Below are positions 1 to 8,069 of a stretch of 64,000 bases of DNA, in pieces. The stretch's first letter is position 1. Each line of letters starts with the position of its first letter. This DNA comes from Pseudobacter sp. (GTDB taxonomy: Bacteria > Bacteroidota > Bacteroidia > Chitinophagales > Chitinophagaceae), in the NCBI GenBank assembly GCA_017849455.1, contig JAFIGX010000022.1:806001-870000 (forward strand). Reading direction: 5' to 3'. The position numbers and the translations under genes are program-made. The notes under the pieces were generated by a model, which made no database searches, had not been told where the DNA came from, and worked only from the letters and a program-made list of their open reading frames with translations.

Positions 1-1
1 C

Positions 2-457
2 AGTGCCAGGAATACCAGCTCCGACAGGGTACTGGGACTGAAAAAAGGGGCCGATGATTATCTTACCAAGCCATTCAATCTCGAAGAACTGCTCCTGCGT
101 GTGCAGAAACTGATCAATAAGAACAAGAAGATGCAGGAGAAGGATTCCGTAGGCGATACCTATACATTCGGCAATAACCAGATCGATTTCAAGGCGCAGG
201 AAGCCGTCACCAAAAGAGGTGAACGTATCCAGTTGAGCAAGAAAGAGGCCATGTTGCTGAAGCTACTGATCGAGAACAAGAACGAAGTAGTACCCCGCGA
301 AAAGATCCTGCAAACCGTTTGGGGCTACAATGTTTATCCCACCACGAGGACCATCGATAATTTTATTCTCAATTTCCGCAAGTACTTTGAAGAAGATAGC
401 CGTAACCCGCAGTTCTTCCATTCCGTGAGAGGGGTTGGGTACAAGTATATGGAATGA
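2..457 (+). CDS. OmpR/PhoB-family response regulator, 5'-truncated by window edge
   Basis: The frame is open from base 2, so the gene begins before the window. The first ~33 residues are the end of a receiver domain, with the diagnostic GADDYLTKPF (the conserved Lys of the phosphorylation site). A winged-helix DNA-binding domain follows and ends in GVGYKYME, as in OmpR/PhoB regulators. The GTG at 101 lies inside the receiver domain and is not the start. The phospho-acceptor Asp and the partner kinase lie outside the window. It would bind DNA after phosphorylation by a sensor kinase; the target is unknown. Confidence 0.95.
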   Translation, partial: SARNTSSDRVLGLKKGADDYLTKPFNLEELLLRVQKLINKNKKMQEKDSVGDTYTFGNNQIDFKAQEAVTKRGERIQLSKKEAMLLKLLIENKNEVVPREKILQTVWGYNVYPTTRTIDNFILNFRKYFEEDSRNPQFFHSVRGVGYKYME

Positions 458-465
458 CCGGCCGT

Positions 466-1857
466 TCAGATGGATTGAAGCCCCTGCAGTACTCCCCTGG
501 CCTTCTCAAGCAATGGACCCGTTTCTACTGTTTCCACTTCCGGCACATACAAGGCCCATTCACAGGCATTCAGCACTTCCATAAAATCATTGATGATCGG
601 TTGTTCCACACCGTTAGTCTTTAACCTGGCTGTTACATTCTCTTTGTTGAGTGAAGTAGGTGTAACGGCCAGCTTGACCGCTGCCAGGTCCCAAAGCGCC
701 TGCTGCAGCTCATGGAAAAAGAGAGGCCTGTTACCCTGCTGTAAAGCGGTCGTGGCAGTGGCCAGCAGATCTGCCGGGGCAGTGGGCACCGGCATTACAG
801 GCACTACTGGCTGCACCCTGGCCGGCGACGATCTTTTTCTCGCAGCTATCCCCTGCCATGACTGGTAAGCGATCCATCCCAGGATGAGTATCACCACAAC
901 GGCAAACCAATACAGGTGTCGTGGTAAGGAACCGCTGTTCTCTTTCTCCAATGCAGCCGTCTGCGCCGATTGCTGCTCTTTGGATAAGCCTGGCGTTACA
1001 ATAATAGTGGCAGGTTTACTGGAAACTGTTTTGTAACCCTTTTGTACAGGATCGTAAAAAGACAATTCGATGGTGGGAATGGTGAACTGGCCTGTGTCCG
1101 GAGCAGCAAAAGAGTATTCAAATGTTTTACTGCCCGTAAGGGGATATGCGTATCTGTTAATGGATTCTTTCACCGAAGGGTCGGCCGTATCGACGCCTGC
1201 AGGCCATTTCACCGGTGGTGGTGTAAGCAGGGAGATATTGCCGCTTCCACTGACCACTACCTGTATCTTCACCAGCTCCCCGGGATGAACAGGTACGGTG
1301 GGAGCAAGTACCTTTAAAGAAAAATTACCGACTGCCCCTGAAAAATTAGCAGGCTGTTGTGCCGCAGGGAGCGGTTTAACGGCGATGGTTACGGGTGGCG
1401 ATTCCAGGGAGAGCGCGTAATCGAACGCTGTGCGGGGAGCGTCCTCACTGATGCGCACGAAATGTATCACACTTTCCACTTCTGCAGGATCGAGGGTGAA
1501 ATGTCCTTCCTGCAAGGGAAACAAATGCACTTTGCGGATCACACTTACATAATAAGGTATCCCGTTATATATTTCCACCACGGGCCTGTCTTCATAAGTA
1601 TCTACCATTTCCAATACGCTGAAACCCGTCAGGGATGGGCGTTTCACTACCTGAGAGCTGGTATTGAGGCGTGAATAGGCTTTATAAACCACCATAAGCG
1701 GTTCACCTATATAACAAGTGGTCTTATTGATCTCGGCGCGGAGGAACAGGTTCTTTTTGATCTTCCCGGCAATGGATTCACCGGGCCTGATGACCGAAGT
1801 TTCAATAATGTCTATTTCATTATTGATCTGGCCGGCGGTAAGGTCTGCTTCCTGCAC
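466..1857 (-). CDS. batD: BatD-like (oxygen tolerance family) membrane protein; true start probably upstream of 1857
   Basis: The 463 residues counted from the first canonical start (GTG at 1857) form a large periplasmic region of Ig-like beta domains with repeated gain-of-proline loops, then one membrane helix near residue 320 (YWFAVVVILILGWIAY) and a cytoplasmic tail. This is the BatD plan, although typical BatD proteins are longer. The frame stays open upstream to a TAA at 1912-1914 and there encodes a typical signal peptide (RKRLYIFILSILLVQEAD), but that stretch contains no ATG, GTG or TTG. Translation probably starts within 1858-1911 at a non-canonical codon, or the assembly has an error there. 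No batA, batB or batC genes adjoin. The role in aerotolerance or envelope integrity is known only for the family. Confidence 0.75.
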   Translation of the reverse strand: MQEADLTAGQINNEIDIIETSVIRPGESIAGKIKKNLFLRAEINKTTCYIGEPLMVVYKAYSRLNTSSQVVKRPSLTGFSVLEMVDTYEDRPVVEIYNGIPYYVSVIRKVHLFPLQEGHFTLDPAEVESVIHFVRISEDAPRTAFDYALSLESPPVTIAVKPLPAAQQPANFSGAVGNFSLKVLAPTVPVHPGELVKIQVVVSGSGNISLLTPPPVKWPAGVDTADPSVKESINRYAYPLTGSKTFEYSFAAPDTGQFTIPTIELSFYDPVQKGYKTVSSKPATIIVTPGLSKEQQSAQTAALEKENSGSLPRHLYWFAVVVILILGWIAYQSWQGIAARKRSSPARVQPVVPVMPVPTAPADLLATATTALQQGNRPLFFHELQQALWDLAAVKLAVTPTSLNKENVTARLKTNGVEQPIINDFMEVLNACEWALYVPEVETVETGPLLEKARGVLQGLQSI

Positions 1858-1926
1858 CAGCAGGATGGATAGGATAAATATGTAAAGCCTTTTCCTGATA
1901 TACTTTAATGTTTAGTTGGCCTCTTA

Positions 1927-1934
1927 CAAATATA
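1927..1934 (-). promoter_or_regulatory. -7 promoter box for batD-like gene
   Basis: Reading the minus strand gives TATATTTG, a perfect match to the Bacteroidota -7 consensus TAnnTTTG. No clear -33 box lies 19 bases further up. Transcription would start near 1923, which limits the translation start to 1858-1911 and supports the upstream signal-peptide extension. Confidence 0.55.
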
Positions 1935-2021
1935 AATTTTGTGCAGACAGCAGGTATGATTAATGCAGGTTAAATGTGGGTTAATGGGATAAGTGGCAAA
2001 AAAAGCCCTTATCTTAGATGA

Positions 2022-2765
2022 GTGATTAATGCCCTGATTATAGACGACCCCGCAGCCGTTGACAGTCTCACATTGATGGTGCATCAATATTTACCGGAGA
2101 TCACCGAATTGAAAACGATCCATGACCCGGTAAAAGCTTTTCGGTTGGTCCGGACCTTCAAACCACAATTGATCCTCCTCGACCTCCGGAGCGCCATCAC
2201 CAGCGGGCCTGAGTTGCTGCAGAAACTTCCGGGCATTGCTGCCAATATACTCTTCATAACTGATCATGATCAATTGATGACTGAAATGGTCCGTTTCAGT
2301 GGTGTAGGGCATTTGCTGAAACCTTTCGATGGCATCACTTTGCGAAGCGCTTTTGAAAAATATATGTCCGTTGCCGTTCCTCCTTCCACCAGGAAGGCTT
2401 TGTACCAGAACCTGGCGCATAATGTATCGGCCACTGAAAAAAAAGAACGGCGGCTTGCATTGCCTGCAACGGATGGCTATTATTTCTTTCAGCCCGGTGA
2501 AATCATCCGGCTGGAAGGTGAAGCCGACTATACCTGGTTCTATTTTTCCCAACGCAAACCATTGCCGGTTACCAGAACGATCAGAGAGTTTGAAGAATTG
2601 CTGGGGCCTTATGGGTTCCTCCAGGTCCACAAATCTCATCTCATCAACCGTGGCCATATCATCGAGTTCACGGAGAATGGAACACTCACGCTTTCAGACC
2701 ATTCACAGGTCGATATTTCCCGCCGGAGAAAAGAAGAAATTATGGAGTTATTGCGCACCGGTTAA
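2022..2765 (+). CDS. LytTR-family response regulator
   Basis: This 247-residue protein starts at GTG. Residues 1-120 form a receiver domain with the acidic pair (IIDD), the phospho-acceptor Asp in LLDLRS near residue 55 and the conserved Lys in LLKPFDG. Residues ~150-245 form a LytTR DNA-binding domain (FLQVHKSHLINRGHI, then a strand-rich end), the plan of Bacteroidota LytR/AlgR regulators. No sensor histidine kinase is adjacent, so it is an orphan here. It is divergent from the batD-like gene and convergent with the SDR gene. Confidence 0.93.
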   Translation: MINALIIDDPAAVDSLTLMVHQYLPEITELKTIHDPVKAFRLVRTFKPQLILLDLRSAITSGPELLQKLPGIAANILFITDHDQLMTEMVRFSGVGHLLKPFDGITLRSAFEKYMSVAVPPSTRKALYQNLAHNVSATEKKERRLALPATDGYYFFQPGEIIRLEGEADYTWFYFSQRKPLPVTRTIREFEELLGPYGFLQVHKSHLINRGHIIEFTENGTLTLSDHSQVDISRRRKEEIMELLRTG

Positions 2766-2855
2766 CCCCTCCAGGAGTTGGCACAGTTTTAGTATTAGCA
2801 TCGCTATTCGCACCTTTCCTCAAAATCCAATACGATCATTCCAATCCAATAATCT

Positions 2856-3557
2856 TTATAGGTCTCCCAATTGCGGCCGCAGCAGTATCTCTTCCACACA
2901 GGCCTGTTGTGACAATTGCGTCGCCGCATATATCATCGTTGCAATATCCTTTGCCTTCATAATCCTTTTTGGATCTATTCCGCTACCCGACCAGGAAGCG
3001 GTGAATGCCGCACCGGAATAAATTGTGGTCACTTTAATTCCGTGCGGCTTCATTTCTTCCCGGAGATTCTTTGAAAATCCCGCCAGTGCAAATTTACTGA
3101 TGCCATACGCTCCTCCGTTCGAATAAGCCTGCAGCGAAGCAATAGAGCACATATTGAATATATGGCCGCTTTGCCGTTCCATCATAGACGGTAATAAAGT
3201 GCGGGTAAGATGATAGGCGCTGTACAGGTTAACAGCCATCATCCGCTCCAGGGTCCCTGCTGCTTCATTGTGCACGCTGCCTGGCTCAAACAGACCTGCA
3301 TTGTTCACCAGCACATCTACTGTTCCCGCCTCTTGCAATACCCAATGGCCAAAAGCCTGCGCCTGTTCCTCTATAGAAAGATCGAACGCTTTGGCCCTGA
3401 CCGTACTGCCGGGGAATTGTGATGACAGTTCTTCCACTGTTTTGTAGAGATCTATTTCATTTCGGCTGCATAGATAGAGACCGTGCCCATGGGCAGCGAA
3501 TGCTTCCGCGATGGCCTTTCCAAATCCTTTGGACGCTCCGGTGATGATGATGTTCAT
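2856..3557 (-). CDS. SDR-family NAD(P)-dependent oxidoreductase
   Basis: The 233 residues show the Rossmann cofactor motif TGASKGFGKA at residues 6-15, the NNAG motif at ~86-89, a catalytic Ser in MCSIAS and the YGISK catalytic Tyr/Lys pair at ~152-156: a complete classical short-chain dehydrogenase. The substrate cannot be read from sequence. The start is fixed because the cofactor motif begins only five residues in. The start codon lies four bases after a near-consensus -7 box (TATCTTCG, minus strand), itself part of the inverted repeat shared with the divergent phosphatase gene. Confidence 0.93.
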   Translation of the reverse strand: MNIIITGASKGFGKAIAEAFAAHGHGLYLCSRNEIDLYKTVEELSSQFPGSTVRAKAFDLSIEEQAQAFGHWVLQEAGTVDVLVNNAGLFEPGSVHNEAAGTLERMMAVNLYSAYHLTRTLLPSMMERQSGHIFNMCSIASLQAYSNGGAYGISKFALAGFSKNLREEMKPHGIKVTTIYSGAAFTASWSGSGIDPKRIMKAKDIATMIYAATQLSQQACVEEILLRPQLGDL

Positions 3558-3560
3558 GGT

Positions 3561-3679
3561 GCGAAGATACGAGGTAGGAGGTATGAAGTACGAATTATGA
3601 AACGTTAGATAAGCAGGCAGGCCGCATTAACCGAGATCCTCATACTTCGTACTTCATACCTCCTACCTCGTATCTTTGC
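3561..3679. repeat. Long inverted repeat of 7-base units carrying divergent promoters
   Basis: Arms at 3561-3594 and 3646-3679 are reverse complements at 33 of 34 positions, around a 51-base centre. The right arm reads as heptads TACTTCG, TACTTCA, TACCTCC, TACCTCG and then TATCTTTG. The last unit is a perfect -7 promoter box for the plus-strand phosphatase gene; its mirror TATCTTCG is placed identically for the minus-strand SDR gene. The element fills almost the whole divergent gap. Confidence 0.85.
3671..3678 (+). promoter_or_regulatory. -7 box TATCTTTG four bases before the start codon
   Basis: Perfect TAnnTTTG box separated by only four bases from the ATG at 3683. Under the usual -7 geometry the RNA would begin at or next to the start codon, giving a leaderless or nearly leaderless message. 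Confidence 0.5.
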
Positions 3680-3682
3680 TTC

Positions 3683-4378
3683 ATGAAATACAGGCATCTT
3701 TTCTTCGACCTCGATCATACCCTATGGGATTTTGAAGCGAATAGCCGTCAAACGCTGGAAACCCTTTACCACTCACTCGGCCTGAAAGACAGGGGCGTGC
3801 ATGACTTCGACCTGTTCCATAAGAACTATATGGTGCACAATGAAAAATTATGGGAACGTTATCGCAATGGGTTTATCAGGTCGGAAGAATTGCGCTGGAA
3901 GCGGATGTGGCTCACCCTGCTCGATTTCAGGATCGGGGATGAAAAATTCGCCCGTGAATTGGGCATGCAGTTCCTTGACATGCTTCCTACCCGTAATATC
4001 CTTTTTCCCTACGCCATCGAGATCCTCGAATACCTCACCAAAAAAGGCTATCAGCTCCATCTCATCACCAATGGGTTCGAAAAAACGCAGCACAGCAAGC
4101 TCAGCAATGCCGGTATCGGGCATTATTTCATGGAAGTGATCACTTCTGAAGGAAGTAATAGCCTGAAGCCGCATAAGGAGATCTTCGAATATGCTTTCGG
4201 AAAAACAAAGGCCAGCCGTGCAGAGAGCATCATGATCGGCGATAGTGTCGATGCAGATATCCTCGGCGCCATCAATGCCGGCATCGACCAGGTATACGTG
4301 AACCATCTGAATATAGAGCCGGAGGTCAAACCGACCTATACCGTGTATTCACTGAAGGAGCTGGAAGGTATTTTTTAA
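3683..4378 (+). CDS. yjjG: YjjG-family HAD pyrimidine nucleotidase-like phosphatase
   Basis: The 231-residue haloacid dehalogenase phosphatase has motif I FFDLDHTLWD at residues 7-16 with the nucleophilic Asp, motif II Thr in HLITNGFEKTQ (~128), motif III Lys in SLKPHKEIF and motif IV IGDSVDADILGA. Between motifs I and II sits the alpha-helical cap of the YjjG/YfnB subfamily, whose members dephosphorylate non-canonical or excess pyrimidine nucleotides. The start cannot be later because motif I is so close to the N-terminus. The transcript is probably monocistronic, since the next gene is convergent. Confidence 0.9.
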   Translation: MKYRHLFFDLDHTLWDFEANSRQTLETLYHSLGLKDRGVHDFDLFHKNYMVHNEKLWERYRNGFIRSEELRWKRMWLTLLDFRIGDEKFARELGMQFLDMLPTRNILFPYAIEILEYLTKKGYQLHLITNGFEKTQHSKLSNAGIGHYFMEVITSEGSNSLKPHKEIFEYAFGKTKASRAESIMIGDSVDADILGAINAGIDQVYVNHLNIEPEVKPTYTVYSLKELEGIF

Positions 4379-4386
4379 TTGTGTAA

Positions 4387-5043
4387 TTACAGGGTAGCCA
4401 GTACCGTTACACCACCTTTCACCGTTTCATTCAACTGCACGTTCACTTTGGTGTCAACGGGCAGCAGCACATCTACCCGGCTGCCGAATTTGATGAAGCC
4501 CATTTCCGCACTTTGTTCCACTTTCTGCCCAACAGTAAGATAATTCACGATGCGTTTGGCCAGGGCCCCTGCTATCTGTTTTACCAGTATCTCTCCTTTC
4601 GGATAACGGATCACTACGGAATGCCGTTCGTTCTCTGTAGATGATTTGGGATTCCAGGCAACGAGGTACTTGCCTTTATGATATTGACTGTATACCACTT
4701 CCCCGCCTACCGGATTGCGGTTCTGATGCACATTGGCAGGGCTCATGAAGATGGATACCTGCAAACGTTTATCCTTGAAGTATTCTTCATCGATGATCTC
4801 TTCGATCACTACTACCTTGCCATCGGCAGGGCATACTATCAATTGATCGCCTTTGGTCAGTTGGCGGTTGGGAACACGGAAAAAAGAAATGATGAACAAT
4901 AATAAACCCAGTGTAATGAGGAAGATCAGCCAGCTAAGCCAGGGAAGGCTGAAGCTGATAAAATAAAAGGACAGGAGGTTGATCACGGCAAAGATGATCG
5001 CTGTGATGAGGATGCTTTTATAACCTTCTTTATGTATGGTCAT
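4387..5043 (-). CDS. psd: Phosphatidylserine decarboxylase family protein (short form)
   Basis: The 218 residues begin with two membrane helices at ~10-55, followed by the decarboxylase domain containing FMSPANVHQNRNPVGG and, near residue 189, KFGSRVDVLLP. The Gly-Ser there is the expected self-cleavage site that yields the pyruvoyl cofactor. It makes phosphatidylethanolamine from phosphatidylserine in the inner membrane. It sits 45 bases after cdsA on the same strand, so the two genes form a phospholipid-synthesis unit; no pssA is in view. The minus strand carries TAATTTCG at 5058-5065, a near-consensus -7 box that could give it its own start. Confidence 0.93.
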   Translation of the reverse strand: MTIHKEGYKSILITAIIFAVINLLSFYFISFSLPWLSWLIFLITLGLLLFIISFFRVPNRQLTKGDQLIVCPADGKVVVIEEIIDEEYFKDKRLQVSIFMSPANVHQNRNPVGGEVVYSQYHKGKYLVAWNPKSSTENERHSVVIRYPKGEILVKQIAGALAKRIVNYLTVGQKVEQSAEMGFIKFGSRVDVLLPVDTKVNVQLNETVKGGVTVLATL

Positions 5044-5088
5044 CTCTATGGATTAATGTGCGAAATTACAAAGAAAAAACCGCCTGCT

Positions 5089-5967
5089 CTATTTCATGAA
5101 GAGCGTGGCATACAACCAGGCAACCGGAGTAGCCAGCAAAAGTGAATCGAAACGGTCCAGGAAACCACCATGGCCCGGCATGATGGTGCCGCTGTCTTTC
5201 ACATTGGCCATGCGTTTCAGTTTGCTTTCCAGCAGATCGCCGGTGGTGCCCGCTACAGCAGCGATCAGGGCAATGATGGTCCAGTCTTTCACCGTATAAA
5301 AAAGCGACCACCATCCCAGCAATGCGATCACCACCACGCAAAGTATGGCCCCGCCGATCGTTCCTTCCCAGGTTTTTTTGGGCGATATTTTCGATAAAGG
5401 TGTTTTTCCTATCAGTGATCCCACGAAATAGGCCATGGTATCATTGATCCAGATGGAAAGGATCAGTCCCAGGGGGATCACGAAGCCAAAATCGATGGAT
5501 GTGTCGAAGCTTGCCACGCTCATCCCTTTTGAACGTAGGTCCATCATGAGCCCCCAGCTCAGGGAAATATATAATAGTCCCAATGCCGAATAACCGATAT
5601 TCTTGAGATGGATGGTGCCTGCAAAAAGCAATTCGATGATGGGCAGCACGAAAGTGAAGATCAGGCCCGCCCACCAGCCGATCGCATGCAGGGAGAAATC
5701 GCCGATATTGAATGCATCATTGGTAAAGTACAACATGATGCACCAACCTGCCAGTCGCACCCCATACTTGTGAAACGGCGTGATACCGGCATAGTCCTTA
5801 TCGATGATACCTATCAGTTGCTGGTATTCTTTCCAGCAGCCGAAATGAATGATGGTGAAAAGTATGAAGAAGGGCCAGTGGTCCCAGAGCAAACCTGTCA
5901 GCATGATGATCAGGAACACTAAAGCTGTGAGCGTTCTGGTTTTGAGCGTAGACAGGTTCAATGCCAT
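5089..5967 (-). CDS. cdsA: Phosphatidate cytidylyltransferase CdsA
   Basis: This 292-residue multi-pass membrane protein makes CDP-diacylglycerol from phosphatidate and CTP. The family signature is complete near the C-terminus: the SPKKTWEGTIGG region, then ESKLKRMANVKDSGTIMPGH followed by GGFLDRFDS, with the Asp/Lys residues that bind metal and CTP. It lies 38 bases downstream of the CPBP protease gene and upstream of psd, in line with CDP-diacylglycerol feeding phospholipid head-group synthesis. Confidence 0.96.
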   Translation of the reverse strand: MALNLSTLKTRTLTALVFLIIMLTGLLWDHWPFFILFTIIHFGCWKEYQQLIGIIDKDYAGITPFHKYGVRLAGWCIMLYFTNDAFNIGDFSLHAIGWWAGLIFTFVLPIIELLFAGTIHLKNIGYSALGLLYISLSWGLMMDLRSKGMSVASFDTSIDFGFVIPLGLILSIWINDTMAYFVGSLIGKTPLSKISPKKTWEGTIGGAILCVVVIALLGWWSLFYTVKDWTIIALIAAVAGTTGDLLESKLKRMANVKDSGTIMPGHGGFLDRFDSLLLATPVAWLYATLFMK

Positions 5968-6004
5968 GATGAAAGAATATGGGTTGAAAATACCAAAAAA
6001 TCGA

Positions 6005-6892
6005 TTAAGCGATGAATTGATTGGTAGGAGTAAGATCGTCTGTGCGATAGACCTTTGAATACGTCACCGTGCTCTGGCGCCTGTAATACCAGAGTATGGC
6101 CCATACTGCCACACCGCTGATGATGGCCGTGAGCACAGGCATCTGCGGATTTTCATTGATATATTTAGGTGCGTACGCCACGGCGATCACCTGTACGGCA
6201 TTGTTCACGAAATGGGCCAGGATACTTGTCCAGATGCTTCCGCTATACCAATAAAGCGCTCCCAGTACAAAACCAAGGAACATTCTCGGCAGGAAACCCA
6301 GGAACTGGAAATGAAGGGTGGAAAATAAGATCGCTGTCAATATGATACCTGCCCAGGGGCTCCTGGTCACATAGATCAGTACTCTTTGCAGGGCGCCGCG
6401 GAAGAACATCTCCTCACAAATAGCGGGCAGCAGGGCAATGATGATCACGTTCACGATCACATCCACCGGTGAGCTTGCTTTAAGCAGGGTTTCCAGTTGT
6501 TTGCCCGTATCTTTTTCCATTTTCGTGAGGGATTCAGGCAGTGGGATTAACTGGTTCAATTGCCCCAGCCAGAATACGAAGGGGAAGGCCAGCAGAATAC
6601 AGGCAATAGCCAGTATGTACATGTTCAACTTTTCAGGCTTCCTGAACCCGAGAAAATAAAAATATTTCGCCCTGAAGGTGAAAGCGGCAAACAGGAAGGC
6701 CGGCATGAAGAAGAAGGCCAGGGAGGATAATGCCTGTGCCCATTTGAGGGATTGTACTATTCCTGGTTTGGAGAGATCGATCTTGGTCTCGGTCCCGGTA
6801 TCCAGGGAGATGGCGAATAGCAGGGGAGCCGAAACAGCGATCATTACTGCTAACTGTTTCCAGGGTGATTTTATCCTTAAATGGCCTATCAT
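6005..6892 (-). CDS. CPBP-family intramembrane metalloprotease
   Basis: The ATG at 6892 gives 295 residues; a longer frame to 6955 adds polar sequence atypical of the family. Seven to eight hydrophobic helices carry the CPBP (CAAX protease/bacteriocin-processing) motifs: EEMFFRGALQ near residue 180, HFQFLGFLPR with a conserved His, and HFVNNAVQ. The Glu-Glu, Arg and His residues for metal binding are therefore present. Substrates are unknown. It is the first gene of the cdsA-psd run and divergent from dusB. Confidence 0.9.
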   Translation of the reverse strand: MIGHLRIKSPWKQLAVMIAVSAPLLFAISLDTGTETKIDLSKPGIVQSLKWAQALSSLAFFFMPAFLFAAFTFRAKYFYFLGFRKPEKLNMYILAIACILLAFPFVFWLGQLNQLIPLPESLTKMEKDTGKQLETLLKASSPVDVIVNVIIIALLPAICEEMFFRGALQRVLIYVTRSPWAGIILTAILFSTLHFQFLGFLPRMFLGFVLGALYWYSGSIWTSILAHFVNNAVQVIAVAYAPKYINENPQMPVLTAIISGVAVWAILWYYRRQSTVTYSKVYRTDDLTPTNQFIA

Positions 6893-6919
6893 AGACTGGT
6901 ATAAACGAATATTAGTGTG

Positions 6920-6927
6920 TAAATTTG
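6920..6927 (+). promoter_or_regulatory. -7 promoter box for dusB
   Basis: TAAATTTG, a perfect TAnnTTTG match, sits 75 bases before the ATG at 7003 and inside the upstream extension of the divergent CPBP reading frame. That supports the shorter start for the CPBP gene. No good -33 box is visible. Confidence 0.55.
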
Positions 6928-7002
6928 CAGCCCGGCTCTTCCAGCACGGCTGCAAGATAAGGATTATTGCTTCTGCACAGTTGCGGGATAGGTTGTTTTG
7001 TG

Positions 7003-8040
7003 ATGATCAAGATCGGACAAATATCGCTCCCTGATTTTCCACTTCTCCTGGCGCCCATGGAGGATGTGAGCGATCCCCCATTCCGGTATGTCTGCAAACA
7101 ACAGGGCGCCGATCTCATGTATAGTGAGTTCATTTCCAGTGAGGGCCTCATACGCGATGCCATCAAGAGCCGTCAGAAACTCGATTTCTCCGAATTCGAA
7201 CGGCCATTCGGCATCCAGATCTTCGGAGGCGATGAAGAGGCCATGTCGCTCAGCGCAAAGATCGTGGACACCGTTCAGCCTGATCTCGTAGATATCAATT
7301 TCGGATGCCCTGTAAAGAAAGTGGTTTGCAAAGGCGCCGGTGCTGCGGTGTTGAAAGATGTGGATCTGATGGTGAAGCTCACATCGGCCGTTGTACAATC
7401 CACTTCCCTGCCTGTTACCGTTAAAACAAGATTGGGATGGGATGACAACTCGAAGAATATAGAAGAAGTGGCGGAGCGCCTGCAGGATACCGGCATCAAA
7501 GCGCTCACCATCCATGGACGTACACGCGCCCAGTTATATAAAGGAGAGGCCGACTGGACCCTCATCTCTTCAATCAAGAACAATCCAAGGATAAGGATCC
7601 CCATCTTCGGGAACGGTGATATCGATTCCCCTCAAAAAGCCCTGGCCTATCAGCAACGTTATGGCGTAGACGGGATCATGATCGGCCGCGCCGCTATCGG
7701 GTATCCCTGGATCTTCCGGGAAATAAAACATTTCCTGCAAACCGGTGAAATGCTGCCCCTGCCTACCATCGAAGAAAGAGTGGATGTTTGCCGCACCCAT
7801 GCACGCAAATCAGTGGAGTGGAAAGGTGAGGTGCTGGGCATCCTCGAAATGCGCCGTCATTATACCAATTACCTGAAAGGGCTGCCGCATATCAAGGAAT
7901 ACCGCACCCGGCTCGTAACCGTGAAAACACTGGCCGAAGTGGAAGCCATTCTCGAGGAAGTGGCCATCCATTTCGCAGGCGTTACTCCTGAAAGACAACT
8001 AACAGGTTTCTCCCAGGGACAAATGCAGGAATGCGCCTGA
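7003..8040 (+). CDS. dusB: tRNA-dihydrouridine synthase (DusB type)
   Basis: Starting at ATG 7003 gives 345 residues; an upstream TTG at 6967 is less likely. The flavin-binding TIM barrel shows LAPMEDVSDPPFR near the N-terminus, the catalytic Cys in NFGCPVKKVVCKGAGA (~100), the TIHGRTRAQLYKGEADW loop and GNGDIDS. It reduces specific uridines in tRNA to dihydrouridine using NADPH and FMN. The stop overlaps a possible early start of the following M28 peptidase gene, so the two may be translationally coupled. Confidence 0.95.
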   Translation: MIKIGQISLPDFPLLLAPMEDVSDPPFRYVCKQQGADLMYSEFISSEGLIRDAIKSRQKLDFSEFERPFGIQIFGGDEEAMSLSAKIVDTVQPDLVDINFGCPVKKVVCKGAGAAVLKDVDLMVKLTSAVVQSTSLPVTVKTRLGWDDNSKNIEEVAERLQDTGIKALTIHGRTRAQLYKGEADWTLISSIKNNPRIRIPIFGNGDIDSPQKALAYQQRYGVDGIMIGRAAIGYPWIFREIKHFLQTGEMLPLPTIEERVDVCRTHARKSVEWKGEVLGILEMRRHYTNYLKGLPHIKEYRTRLVTVKTLAEVEAILEEVAIHFAGVTPERQLTGFSQGQMQECA

Positions 8041-8069
8041 TCAATTTCATCGATCCAAACTTTACTTAT

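Noticed and set aside
101..457. Short 118-residue protein starting at GTG 101
   Set aside because: The frame is open upstream to the window start and encodes the rest of a receiver domain, so the gene is truncated rather than short.
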